Positions 1-7,581 of a stretch of 33,995 nt of DNA are shown piece after piece (the stretch's first letter is position 1; the number at the start of each line of letters is the position of its first letter). The notes beneath the pieces are model-generated. The model had not been told where the DNA came from and made no database searches. It saw only the letters and a list, made by a program, of their open reading frames with translations. Both the position numbers and the translations under genes were made by a program. Origin of the DNA: Roseburia sp. (GTDB taxonomy: Bacteria > Bacillota > Clostridia > Lachnospirales > Lachnospiraceae); the NCBI GenBank assembly GCA_003483745.1, contig DMYD01000005.1:1221-35215 (forward strand). The letters run 5' to 3'.

Positions 1-352
1 TCTGTAGTGCATGAAACAGTATACGGGTCTGTGCCTGTATGCCATCCTTTGCAGAAACTAATAATACTGCTCCGTCTAATACGGATAAAGAACGGTATAC
101 TTCCGCCAAAAAATCCATATGGCCTGGCGTATCTATAATGTTGACTTTTACATCCTCCCACTGAAAAGATGTCACTGCTGTCTGGATAGTGATTCCCCTT
201 TGACGCTCCAAATTCATTGTATCTGTCCTTGTTGTGCCTTCATCTACGCTCCCTAGTTCTGCAATTGCACCACTGGTATACAATAAACTTTCCGTTAATG
301 TTGTCTTTCCTGCGTCAACGTGAGCCAGAATGCCTAAGTTAATTATTTTCAT
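1..352 (-). CDS. tet(O)-like: Tetracycline resistance ribosomal protection protein, Tet(O)-type, N-terminal part
   Basis: Partial gene running off the left edge; 117 residues are visible. It is a translational GTPase related to EF-G that removes tetracycline from the ribosome. The sequence shows the G1 P-loop AHVDAGKT at residues 10-17, the switch region with RGITIQ, and G3 DTPGH. The wording (NLGILAHVDAG, IAELGSVDEGTTRTDTM) matches my memory of Tet(O) better than Tet(W); mosaics such as Tet(O/32/O) share this N-terminus and cannot be excluded. The start at 352 follows a strong AGGAGG site. Upstream lies a hairpin-rich leader typical of the family, then tnpV on the same strand, so the gene sits on a mobile segment. 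Confidence 0.9.
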   Translation of the reverse strand, partial: MKIINLGILAHVDAGKTTLTESLLYTSGAIAELGSVDEGTTRTDTMNLERQRGITIQTAVTSFQWEDVKVNIIDTPGHMDFLAEVYRSLSVLDGAVLLVSAKDGIQAQTRILFHALQ

Positions 353-600
353 GTGATTTTCCTCCTATCAACACCCAAAAAAGGGCATAAAAATACCCAG
401 TGATAAATACTCCTATCACTGGGTAAATAACTCCAATAGCCCCAAAACACTTATATGTTTTCGGGCATATAAAATTACATGATAAAAGTATTCTTAAACT
501 GGGTACAAAAAACTAAGCCCCATATTAAAAGTGAAACGGGACTGCTACTTTTTGTTCCCACTATCAAATTGACAGTTTATTTAAGAATACCTTGCCGCAT
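353..600 (-). promoter_or_regulatory. tet leader with attenuator hairpins
   Basis: Untranslated leader of the tet gene. A perfect 12-bp stem (arms 394-405 and 414-425, TACCCAGTGATA and its complement) is followed on the minus strand by TTTTTATGCCC and a T-run, forming an intrinsic terminator just before the ribosome site. A second stem (439-466) lies upstream and contains a possible five-codon leader ORF (MPENI, 451-468). This layout matches the transcriptional attenuation known for tet(M)-type genes. An 11-bp inverted repeat (488-498 and 580-590, GTATTCTTAAA) frames the upstream part. I did not settle the promoter. Confidence 0.7.
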
Positions 601-686
601 ATTTATTAACTCCTTGTATAATACTGAATCTAATTATATTCCTTAACCCTTTATTTGTCAAGCTGACAAACTAAAGCAGAAAAAGC

Positions 687-705
687 GGCAGGATTTCCCC
701 CTGCC
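687..705 (-). terminator. Intrinsic terminator after tnpV
   Basis: GGCAGG and CCTGCC form a 6-bp GC-rich stem with a 7-base loop, followed on the minus strand by GCTTTTTCTG. It lies 14 bp past the tnpV stop codon. Confidence 0.7.
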
Positions 706-718
706 ACTAATCATCTGT

Positions 719-1093
719 TTATGCAAAAATAATTTCCTTTTCCACAATCTCCCTCGCACAAGCCCTTATGTTATTGAGGCATCCTGTCCATTCTAAGGCG
801 TTTTCTGCCTTTAGCTGTTCCGTTATGCCCTGTGCCTGTTTCATACCCTCTATGAGCCTTTCAAAGCGTTCCTGTGCCTGTCTGTTGATGTCGGCAAGGT
901 AGGCGTTTAGCCTGCCGCTTGTAAGAAGATTGGTGTATGTAACTTTACGGTACTGTTTTAGATAATCTAAATGCCGTTGCCCCCAGATGCCTATTGCCTG
1001 TTCTTCTTCGGCGGGTACAGTTAAGCACGGTATCAAATAATCCCCTTGCCTTTCGTATTTGCCGCCCAGTTCCTCAAATAATGATTTTGCCAT
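719..1093 (-). CDS. tnpV: TnpV family transposon-encoded protein
   Basis: A 124-residue protein that I recognise as TnpV, a small protein often carried by Firmicutes mobile elements of the Tn4451/Tn1549 kind and often next to resistance genes. Its function is not established. Seen in the sequence: start MAKSLFEELGGKY, then a charged helical body (YLKQYRK, RFERLIEGMKQAQ, REIVEKEI) without membrane segments. The start at 1093 has GGAGG nine bases upstream. It shares the strand of the tet gene with a terminator between them, and it marks the mobile segment whose right edge should lie between about 1094 and 1237. Family assignment is by recognition of the N-terminus and context. Confidence 0.8.
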   Translation of the reverse strand: MAKSLFEELGGKYERQGDYLIPCLTVPAEEEQAIGIWGQRHLDYLKQYRKVTYTNLLTSGRLNAYLADINRQAQERFERLIEGMKQAQGITEQLKAENALEWTGCLNNIRACAREIVEKEIIFA

Positions 1094-1144
1094 TGTCTGT
1101 TACCTCCACATTCTTTTTTATTTTGAATGTCCGCAAAATCCGTC

Positions 1145-1237
1145 CTACATCTGATGTGCATATACACTGATTCCGCCGATCAAAAGAAATGCTGCTGCAC
1201 CCAATGAAAGAACTACTGTCACTTTTTTCTTTTTCAT
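1145..1237 (-). CDS. Small membrane peptide coupled to efflux adaptor, possibly a truncated gene start
   Basis: A 30-residue ORF whose ATG overlaps the stop codon of the adaptor gene (ATGA, 1234-1237), implying translational coupling. It begins MKKKKVTVVLSL and continues as one hydrophobic helix to a TAG stop at 1145-1147. The basic-then-hydrophobic start resembles the signal anchor of a membrane or exported protein, and adaptor operons usually continue with transporter genes. The stop lies close to where the tnpV/tet segment begins, so this may be the beginning of a longer gene cut off by that insertion. A genuine small membrane protein is also possible. Confidence 0.5.
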   Translation of the reverse strand: MKKKKVTVVLSLGAAAFLLIGGISVYAHQM

Positions 1238-2811
1238 TCTGTTTTTTCCTCCTGCTCTCCCTGGAATGTAACGGTTGCGGAAGAACCAGAACCAAGTCTT
1301 CCATCCGAATTATTAATTGAAATGATCACTGCATAGGTAACATTCGAAACACTGCCCCCGGTCGTTGCCGAAGATGCGATCGATGAAACGGTTCCTGTCA
1401 CTGCCCCATCCCGGTTTCCTGCTATCATGACAGATACCTCATCACCGACACCAATCTGTGCAATATTCTCCTGTGGCACTTCCACCGAGATCATGATCGT
1501 CTGTGTATCGCAATACAATGCAAACGCAGTATCTGTTTTTAATATATCTTCTGCCTCATAAGGCACTGACGCGATCGTTCCATCTTCATCCGCCGTAACG
1601 ACACCATTCTCTAATGCAAGGAGTGCTGTCTGTTCCTCTTTTAATGTATCAAGCGTATCCTGTGCGGACTTCACTGCACTCTCCAGTTCTGAAACGGTTG
1701 ACTGATAAGTACTTCCTGCATATTTTCCTTCCACAACTGCTGTGTCATACTCATTTTGCAGTTCTGCCTTCTGTGTTGTTGCATCACGCTCTGCCTGTTC
1801 ATAGTCAGATTTCAAATCATCCAGACTATCCGTCAGCTCTGTAATTTTGGTATTGGTCTCCTCCACGTTTTTATTGTAAGTCTCAACCGCTGAGTCAAAT
1901 TCTTTCTGTGCCTGTTCAAGTGCACTCTGCGCTGCATCTGCAGACTGCTGTGCCTGAGTCAGTGTATCCGACTGCTGCTCTCTTGTCGTATAATCATCCA
2001 TTGCCTGCTGTACAATGGAAAGCAGTGTATCCGAATCTGCTCCTGCCTCGATCTGTGTCTTGATATAGGTTAAATCCGTCAACACAGCCTGACTTGCACC
2101 ATTATCCGAATTCTGCGCCTGGGTCAGAGTATCCTGTGCCTGGGTCAGGGCAGTTGTCGCCGCATCGACTGCCGCCTTTTTTTCATCGATTCCACATTCT
2201 ACATAATAATCATTGTTATCGATCTTCGTCTGATATTCCGAAATCTGCTTTACTGCTTCATCATATGCTTCCTTTTTTTCTTCCACAGCGGCATCTAACG
2301 CATCTACCTGTGCCTGATAGCTGTCCGCCGCTGTCTGCGCTGTCAGATCGGCATCCTGCCTGATACTCTCTGCAGAAAGTTTTCCACTTGCTAAATTTGC
2401 CTCGGCTGTTTTTAATGCATTCTCGGCATCTCCGATGGCATCTTCGTAATATGCTTTTGCCGCTTCCATACTCTCATCTGTCAGTTTAAACAGGGCATCC
2501 CCTTTGCTCACGGTATCACCGGATGAAACATAAACCTCTTCCACAGTCATTGTGACTGCATTTACCGTAAATTCCGGCATCTGGCTGACCGTGCCGATCT
2601 GCGTGGTACCCTCTTCCGAAAAAGAACCATCCGCACTCTCCTGCTGGTCTGTATCCTGATTTTTTACACTATTTTCTGTACTATCACTATCCGTTTGTGC
2701 CCCGGATACTGCTGCCTGATATCCGATTCCACCGGTCATCACACAGACTGCTGCAATGCTGGCGATCACACTTGCCATTCTTTTTCCTGGTTTTCTCATT
2801 GTCTTCCTCAC
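1234..2811 (-). CDS. HlyD/RND-type periplasmic adaptor (membrane fusion) protein
   Basis: A 525-residue membrane fusion protein of a tripartite-like or MacA/HlyD-type exporter, expected to be anchored outside the cell membrane beside an ABC permease. Residues about 12-33 form an N-terminal membrane anchor. A biotinyl-lipoyl half-domain follows at about 75-110 (VYVSSGDTVSKGDALFKL), then a very long Q/E/A-rich coiled coil at about 110-400, then the second lipoyl half (GVVTADEDGTIASV) and beta-barrel domain (VEVPQENIAQIGVGDEVSVMI). A Ser/Glu/Asp-rich linker at about 35-65 follows the anchor. An AGGAAG site precedes the start; MRKPGKR five codons on is an alternative. No partner ABC gene is visible downstream, where the tnpV/tet segment begins. 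Confidence 0.88.
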   Translation of the reverse strand: MRKTMRKPGKRMASVIASIAAVCVMTGGIGYQAAVSGAQTDSDSTENSVKNQDTDQQESADGSFSEEGTTQIGTVSQMPEFTVNAVTMTVEEVYVSSGDTVSKGDALFKLTDESMEAAKAYYEDAIGDAENALKTAEANLASGKLSAESIRQDADLTAQTAADSYQAQVDALDAAVEEKKEAYDEAVKQISEYQTKIDNNDYYVECGIDEKKAAVDAATTALTQAQDTLTQAQNSDNGASQAVLTDLTYIKTQIEAGADSDTLLSIVQQAMDDYTTREQQSDTLTQAQQSADAAQSALEQAQKEFDSAVETYNKNVEETNTKITELTDSLDDLKSDYEQAERDATTQKAELQNEYDTAVVEGKYAGSTYQSTVSELESAVKSAQDTLDTLKEEQTALLALENGVVTADEDGTIASVPYEAEDILKTDTAFALYCDTQTIMISVEVPQENIAQIGVGDEVSVMIAGNRDGAVTGTVSSIASSATTGGSVSNVTYAVIISINNSDGRLGSGSSATVTFQGEQEEKTE

Positions 2812-2930
2812 TTTCCATTACTCATGCGCTCCGTTTTTGACAGTACAAAGATAACATTGCAACTTAAAGGATAGCTGATTGTAATGTGATGGTTATGTGA
2901 AGAAAGCGTTAATTATCTGTGTCATATAAA

Positions 2931-2971
2931 AACACCGGAATGGCACTCAGATTATGTGCCACTCCGGCGTT
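2931..2971 (-). terminator. Intrinsic terminator of the pcp operon
   Basis: Arms 2931-2946 and 2956-2971 (AACACCGGAATGGCAC against GTGCCACTCCGGCGTT) pair with two wobbles around a 9-base loop. The minus strand continues TTTTTATATGAC. A weaker T-rich tail on the plus strand means it may act both ways. The 2812-2930 stretch between it and the adaptor start holds only that gene's upstream region. Confidence 0.75.
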
Positions 2972-3041
2972 TTTCGTTTTTCACGGTATTCTTTTTTGTA
3001 ATTTCCAGTTGTCACACACTCACACTGTCCCGTGCACAAGA

Positions 3042-3115
3042 TCAGTATGTCTCCTCACTGATCATCTTCACATCCACCCGGATCAGTGCGTCTCCCCGCT
3101 GATCGTTTTCACATC
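3042..3115 (-). repeat. Tandem duplication of the 3' end of pcp
   Basis: The last 11 codons of pcp including the stop (3083-3115, DVKTISGETH) are followed 41 bp later by a diverged in-frame copy (3042-3074, DVKMISEETY plus stop). At DNA level both copies start GATGTGAA and end in TGATC. The second copy lies after the pcp stop and is not translated as part of it. Confidence 0.75.
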
Positions 3116-3727
3116 TTCCTCATTCTCAACGATCGCCCGGACACTGCACTCTAATGCCTTCGCTATCATCTCCACCGGCATGCCCGGTGTTCCCTCCGGC
3201 AGGTCAAGCGTCTGCTCCGGTAAGTACGGCACATGGACAAATCCGCCTCTCATATGCGGATATTCTTTATCGATCATGTAGAGAACACGATACATGATAT
3301 CGTTACAGACGAAAGTTCCGGCTGTATAGGAAACGCGTGCCGGGATCTTTGCTTCTTTGATATACTGTACCATGCACTTGACCGGAAGCGATGAAAAATA
3401 TGCATTCTCTCCGTCTTCTTTGATCGTTGCATCAATCGGCTGCTTTCCATCGTTGTCCGGGATACGCGCTTCCATCAGATTGATTGCAACTTTCTCCACT
3501 GTGATCCCGGATCTTCCACCAGCCTGTCCCACACAAAGTATCGCATCCGGGTGATGTTTCTCCACAGCAGTCCTTACCACTTCCTCATCTTTTCCAAACA
3601 TGGTCGGGATCTCTATTTTGATTACTTCCGCTCCTGCTATCACATCCGGAAGGCGTTTTACCGCCTCGTAGGCAGAATTGATCACTGCTCCGCCAAACGG
3701 CTCAAAACCTGTCACTAATATTTTCAT
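3083..3727 (-). CDS. pcp: Pyroglutamyl-peptidase I (pyrrolidone-carboxylate peptidase)
   Basis: A cytosolic cysteine peptidase of family C15 that removes N-terminal pyroglutamate from peptides. It is 214 residues long, the usual length. It starts MKILVTGFEPFGG. The catalytic triad is visible: Glu in GITVEKVAIN (about residue 80), Cys in AGTFVCNDIMY (about 143) and His in GGFVHVPYLPEQ (about 166). AAAGGAG precedes the start. The gene lies 22 bp after the hypothetical gene at 3750-4196 and probably forms an operon with it, closed by the hairpin at 2931-2971. The duplicated 3' end downstream is unusual. Confidence 0.96.
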   Translation of the reverse strand: MKILVTGFEPFGGAVINSAYEAVKRLPDVIAGAEVIKIEIPTMFGKDEEVVRTAVEKHHPDAILCVGQAGGRSGITVEKVAINLMEARIPDNDGKQPIDATIKEDGENAYFSSLPVKCMVQYIKEAKIPARVSYTAGTFVCNDIMYRVLYMIDKEYPHMRGGFVHVPYLPEQTLDLPEGTPGMPVEMIAKALECSVRAIVENEEDVKTISGETH

Positions 3728-3749
3728 TCGCCTGCTCCTTTATCTCCGG

Positions 3750-4196
3750 TTATTTATTCAAAAAACGATCCCACTCTTCCGTATCCCCGGAACCGCTGAC
3801 ACGAAGTAAAAAGGTATGATCCTCCGTATCGATAGAAAGGACATAACTTCCATTTTCCTGCTCGATCGAATACACTTCACAGCCCTCTAACTCTTTGAAT
3901 TTGTCTGCATATGCCTCCGGTGCGATCGTGATATCCTCATTTTTCTGTTTTAAATTGCCGTTCGCATCATAGACTTTATAACCTTCCTCCACCAGTGCCT
4001 CAATTTCCGGCTCACTGATCTTTAATACCAGCTCATTTGCACGCATCTCCCGGATGTCGCGGTTGCAGGAATTCTCCGGCAGAATCGTCACATTATCAAA
4101 TACGATTTCAAACATCCCGTTTACCGCGCAGATCTGCGCAATGTATGCCTCCTTAAAACAAAAATGATCCAGTTCATTTATTGTATGATATTTCAT
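3750..4196 (-). CDS. Hypothetical protein, 148 residues
   Basis: I do not recognise a named family. The start chosen is the ATG at 4196 (MKYHTINELDHFCF), preceded by GGAGG at good spacing; an upstream in-frame extension to 4292 would run through the promoter and is rejected. The protein is acidic and probably soluble, without signal peptide or membrane segment. It has alternating beta-like stretches (AYIAQICAVNGMFEIVFDNVTIL and YVLSIDTEDHTFLLRV) consistent with a small beta-barrel or PH-like fold, but that is only inference. It leads the operon with pcp and is transcribed from the divergent promoter at 4242-4271. Confidence 0.75.
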   Translation of the reverse strand: MKYHTINELDHFCFKEAYIAQICAVNGMFEIVFDNVTILPENSCNRDIREMRANELVLKISEPEIEALVEEGYKVYDANGNLKQKNEDITIAPEAYADKFKELEGCEVYSIEQENGSYVLSIDTEDHTFLLRVSGSGDTEEWDRFLNK

Positions 4197-4241
4197 GGTA
4201 ATCCTCCATTCCCACGCTGTTTTCACAGTATTTTCCTGGTC

Positions 4242-4293
4242 ATTATACCATTTTTCATTTCGTTTTGACAATTCGAAAAAAATACCGTACAAT
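4242..4293. promoter_or_regulatory. Overlapping divergent sigma-A promoters
   Basis: Plus strand: TTGACA (4265-4270), 17-bp spacer, TACAAT (4288-4293), driving the HAD gene. Minus strand: TATAAT (4242-4247) with TTGTCA (4266-4271) 18 bp upstream, driving the 3750-4196/pcp pair. The two -35 hexamers occupy the same bases, so the promoters should compete for polymerase. Confidence 0.65.
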
Positions 4294-4341
4294 TCTTTCG
4301 ATGAAAGATATTTATCATCATTATTTTATGGAGAACAACCT

Positions 4342-5142
4342 ATGAAAAAAATTGCTTTTTTTGATATTGATGGAACCTTAACCTCTGAAATTGACGGTTT
4401 CCTGCCGGAGAGTGCCATAAATGCCATAAGGCGTGCACGCACCTTTGGCCATCTGATGTTTATCAATACCGGCCGCTGCTTCCAGAACGTGGAACCTCGT
4501 TTCAGAAGGATTGGTTTTGATGGATATGTCTGCGGATGCGGGACAAATATTTTCTGTTCCGGCACGGAAGCACTGCACGTTGCGCAGACACACAGCATTA
4601 CCATGCAGCTGTTAGAGGCAGCTCGCAAAACCAACGTGGACATTCTTTTTGAATCCAGAAAAGAAGTTGCCTTTGATAAAAGCAGACCACTGACACACCC
4701 GGATGCCATACGCCAGTATAAAGCGTTTTTAAGCCGTGACTATAATATGCCGGAAAATCTGGAAAATCCAAATTTCTTCTGCGATAAGTTTGTGGTCTGG
4801 TATCAGACTCCCGACCAGTTAGAAGAATTCCGGAAAGTAAGCGATCCTTATTTTACCTGCATCGACCGCGGTGGCACTTTCCGCGAATTTGTTCCAATCG
4901 GTTACAACAAAGCGACCGGTATCCAGTATGTACTCGACTATTACCATTTAGATCTTGACGCCGCTTATGCGATCGGCGACAGCAACAACGATCTGCCGAT
5001 GCTCTCTTATGTACCAAACAGCGTCGCCATGGGAAATGCTTCCCCGGCTTCCCTGTTTGATCAGGTGTCATTTGTAACCAAACGCGCAAGTGAAGACGGC
5101 ATCGCTTACGCGTTAGAGCAGCTTGGATTTTTCGAATCCTAA
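4342..5142 (+). CDS. HAD superfamily (Cof-type) phosphatase
   Basis: A 266-residue cytosolic hydrolase of the haloacid dehalogenase superfamily, subclass IIB (Cof/YbjI-like), acting on small phosphorylated metabolites; the substrate is not predictable. Motif I is FFDIDGTL with nucleophile Asp8 and acid Asp10. Motif II is FINTGR. The motif III lysine is probably in GYNKATGIQYV, and motif IV is AIGDSNNDLPML near residue 213. A cap domain fills the middle. The start at 4342 has GGAG upstream; an in-frame extension upstream is ignored because it crosses the promoter. It is a single gene facing hcp, with only a weak hairpin (TGCTG/CAGCA near 5151-5175) between them. Confidence 0.93.
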   Translation: MKKIAFFDIDGTLTSEIDGFLPESAINAIRRARTFGHLMFINTGRCFQNVEPRFRRIGFDGYVCGCGTNIFCSGTEALHVAQTHSITMQLLEAARKTNVDILFESRKEVAFDKSRPLTHPDAIRQYKAFLSRDYNMPENLENPNFFCDKFVVWYQTPDQLEEFRKVSDPYFTCIDRGGTFREFVPIGYNKATGIQYVLDYYHLDLDAAYAIGDSNNDLPMLSYVPNSVAMGNASPASLFDQVSFVTKRASEDGIAYALEQLGFFES

Positions 5143-5188
5143 AAATACAACTGCTGCTTTTCTTAAAAATCAGCAATCATCTTTTATT

Positions 5189-6865
5189 TTACGCAATATT
5201 TTGTTTGAGACAGGTCTTAATGTCATCCTCTGCATTACTGATCTGTCTCAAATGAAACGTATCGGTCAGATACTGCAATACATTCGGACTTAAAAATGCA
5301 GGCAGTGTCGGTCCAAGATAGATATTGTGGACACCGAGACTTAAAAGCGCTAAAAGATCTGCAACCGCTTTCTGTTCATACCAGGAAACGATCATGGAAA
5401 GCGGAAGCCCATTGACATCAGTCTCAAATACATCTGCAAGTGCCGTCGCGATCTTGACCGCCGAATACACATCATTGCACTGTCCGATATCTAAAAGTCT
5501 TGGCAGCCCTGCCACCTCTCCAAAGTCTAACTTGTTAAACCGGTATTTTCCGCAGGCGAGTGTTAAAATCACGCAGTCCTTCGGCACCATCCGGGCAAAT
5601 TCCGTGTAATAATTTCTACCCGGTCTGGCACCATCACAGCCCCCGATCAGGAAAAAGTGCCGGATCTGTCCGTCTTTTACCGCCTCCACGATCTTATCTG
5701 CCACGCTTAAGGTTGCAGCATGTCCAAAACCGACTAAAATCTCTTTTTTCTCCTGATCCTCTTTAAATCCGCCAAGTTCTAATGCCTGTTTTATGATCTC
5801 ACTGAAATCTTTTTCCCCTTTTTCATTTTTTCCGATGTGTTTCACACCTTCCCAGCCAACCACATTCGTGCTGTAAATGCGGTCTTTGTAACTTTCCCTC
5901 GGACGCATCAGACAGTTTGTCGTCATCAGGATACAGCCCGGAATGTTGTCAAACTGCTTCTGCTGATCCTGCCATGCACCACCAAAATTCCCGATCAGAT
6001 GCGGATATTTTTTTAACCCCTCATAACCATGGCATGGCAGCATTTCACCATGGGTGTAAATGTTGATGCCCGTATCCTTTGTCTGTTCTAACAGCATCTC
6101 AAGGTCTTTTAAATCGTGCCCGGAAACAATAATAAACGGCCCCTTTTTGATCGTTACATCTACCTTGTGCGGATACGGATCACCATAGATTGCCGTGTTC
6201 GCCTCATCTAGTTTTTTCATAACCGCAAGTGCCATCTCTCCCGTACGCATCGTCATGCGGATCAGTTCCTCTACCGTTAAGCTGTCATCCGTGGTCGCCT
6301 CAAGCCCCAGCACATAAAAGTCATCCACTTCATCGCTATAATAGCCCAGTTCCCTTGCCTGATGCCCATATGCGCTGATGCCTTTTAATCCATAAATGAT
6401 CGTCTGACGCAGGGAACGGATATCCGGATCTAACGTATTATCATACATGATCCCCGCAAGCGGTGCATCGCGCAGCATATCGCTCTTGCTCTCCGGCAGA
6501 TCGTAGGTGGCATGTGCCGTCGGATTGCTGCTCCTTCCCGCCATCTCCCTGACCTGCTCTTTGATCCGCTGTGACTCCCGAAGCAGCCCTAAGTGTGCAT
6601 CCACATCAAAATTCACATTCGTTAATGTTGTAAACAGCACATTTTCAATAAAACTGACCACCGTTTTATCCATATGTGCACCGTTTTCCATCAATACTTT
6701 TCCATAACAGCTGATTCCCTTTACCTGAAAAATCAAAAGATCCTGCAGATTGGCAATCTCCGGTGTCTTTCCGCAGACACCAAGCTTTGTGCATCCCTTG
6801 CCGTTTGCCGTCTGCTCACATTGATAGCAGAACATCTCATAGTTCAGATCCATGTTATTTCCCAT
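5189..6865 (-). CDS. hcp: Hydroxylamine reductase (hybrid cluster protein), class I
   Basis: A cytosolic iron-sulfur protein linked to nitrosative stress defence; it reduces hydroxylamine in vitro and NO in vivo in studied relatives. It has 558 residues from the ATG at 6865, chosen for its spacing from GGAG; an ATG one codon earlier is possible. The N-terminal cluster cysteines are CYQCEQTANGKGCTKLGVCG, the spacing of anaerobe class I proteins. Hybrid-cluster ligands appear in GHDLKDLE, HGEMLPCHGYEG, TTNCLMRP, IGGCDGARPGR, LACGKYRFNK and DIGQCNDVY. It follows the small gene at 6901-7089 by about 35 bp and probably shares its transcript. The MITE-like element sits in their promoter region. Confidence 0.96.
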   Translation of the reverse strand: MGNNMDLNYEMFCYQCEQTANGKGCTKLGVCGKTPEIANLQDLLIFQVKGISCYGKVLMENGAHMDKTVVSFIENVLFTTLTNVNFDVDAHLGLLRESQRIKEQVREMAGRSSNPTAHATYDLPESKSDMLRDAPLAGIMYDNTLDPDIRSLRQTIIYGLKGISAYGHQARELGYYSDEVDDFYVLGLEATTDDSLTVEELIRMTMRTGEMALAVMKKLDEANTAIYGDPYPHKVDVTIKKGPFIIVSGHDLKDLEMLLEQTKDTGINIYTHGEMLPCHGYEGLKKYPHLIGNFGGAWQDQQKQFDNIPGCILMTTNCLMRPRESYKDRIYSTNVVGWEGVKHIGKNEKGEKDFSEIIKQALELGGFKEDQEKKEILVGFGHAATLSVADKIVEAVKDGQIRHFFLIGGCDGARPGRNYYTEFARMVPKDCVILTLACGKYRFNKLDFGEVAGLPRLLDIGQCNDVYSAVKIATALADVFETDVNGLPLSMIVSWYEQKAVADLLALLSLGVHNIYLGPTLPAFLSPNVLQYLTDTFHLRQISNAEDDIKTCLKQNIA

Positions 6866-6900
6866 CATTATCTCCAATCTTATAAAATCGTTTTTATGCT

Positions 6901-7089
6901 TCAAAAAAATTCCATATCCGCAATGTCTTTTACGATCTGCGCCATCTGTTCCTTTGTCTGTGCGCCTCTCGCCGCATCGATGACCTGTCTCTTTTCGTCC
7001 TCCGTCATCATGGAAAACTGTCCTAATGCTTTCTCATTCATCGCTAACCCAAACCCAAGACCTACCGGTAATCCATCTTCTTTGATCAT
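6901..7089 (-). CDS. Small conserved-looking protein upstream of hcp
   Basis: A 62-residue ORF with a strong GGGAGGA ribosome site directly before its ATG and the same strand as hcp 35 bp downstream. I do not recognise a family. It has a Gly-rich start (EDGLPVGLGFGLAMNEKALG) followed by a helical, charged half (EDEKRQVIDAARGAQTKEQMAQIVKDIADM). No cysteines and no membrane segment are present, so it is not an obvious redox partner. Location suggests a role with Hcp, which is inference only. A second GGGAGG stretch lies 14 bp upstream of the first. Confidence 0.75.
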   Translation of the reverse strand: MIKEDGLPVGLGFGLAMNEKALGQFSMMTEDEKRQVIDAARGAQTKEQMAQIVKDIADMEFF

Positions 7090-7142
7090 AAATCCTCCCT
7101 GTTTTCCTCCCTGTTTTCGTTTTTCACTTTGTTTCCAATAAA

Positions 7143-7455
7143 GATTCGGGTGTCAAAAGGTGGTTCACAAATTAGCGGATGTCAAATTGCACAAAGCCGG
7201 GATTCGTTTTGTGACTTTGGGAGAAAATTAGAAAATCTTAGTATGCCTGTTCATTTATAGTGTTTTGCTGCCATGGATGGCAGCAAAAGTCTTAATGCCC
7301 CATGGACGGGGCATTTAAGACGTACACGTCACTCTGCGAAAATCCAAATCAGGCATACTTAGTTTTTCTTATTTTGGGACAACGGAACAAAACAGACCCG
7401 GCTTTGTGCAATTTGACAATCAAAAATTTGAAAGCCACCTTTTGACACCCGAATC
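7143..7455. mobile_element. MITE-like palindromic element with nested inverted repeats
   Basis: A 313-bp element without coding capacity. The outer 21-bp termini (7143-7163 and 7435-7455) are perfect inverted repeats beginning GATTCGGGTGTCAAAAGG. A second perfect 21-bp pair lies inside (7180-7200 and 7398-7418, TGTCAAATTGCACAAAGCC), and looser complementarity continues inward (near 7240 and 7350, GTATGCCTG/CAGGCATAC). The centre holds two further hairpins: 7263-7288 (GCTGCCAT/ATGGCAGC) and 7291-7319 (ATGCCCC/GGGGCAT), both with CCATGGA in the loop region. I could not identify a clear target-site duplication. It separates the hcp operon from its original upstream sequence. Confidence 0.75.
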
Positions 7456-7457
7456 CT

Positions 7458-7492
7458 ATAATAGAATGCACGCTTCGCGAACATTCTATTAT
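7458..7492. repeat. Short palindromic repeat beside the MITE
   Basis: Perfect 11-bp arms ATAATAGAATG / CATTCTATTAT surround a GCTTCGCG loop core. It starts two bases after the MITE end, so it could belong to the element's target or be an independent repeat unit. Confidence 0.55.
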
Positions 7493-7502
7493 CATGAATA
7501 AA

Positions 7503-7538
7503 AAAAGTAAATGTCCCATCACACGAACATTTACTTTT
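7503..7538 (-). terminator. Intrinsic terminator of the glycerol-1-phosphate dehydrogenase gene
   Basis: Perfect 12-bp arms AAAAGTAAATGT / ACATTTACTTTT with a 12-base loop, followed on the minus strand by a run of seven T. It lies 44 bp past the stop codon of the gene ending at 7582. Confidence 0.75.
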
Positions 7539-7581
7539 CATCATTTGTATTTTTATTTAGTTTTCTCTGTTATTTCTGGTT

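Noticed and set aside
1074..1304. 76-residue ORF spanning the end of the adaptor gene
   Set aside because: It overlaps the adaptor and tnpV in a different frame with no ribosome site.
4326..4709. Antisense ORFs inside the HAD gene
   Set aside because: They are shadows of a gene with clear HAD motifs; the same holds for antisense ORFs inside hcp, cas and ABC-F genes.
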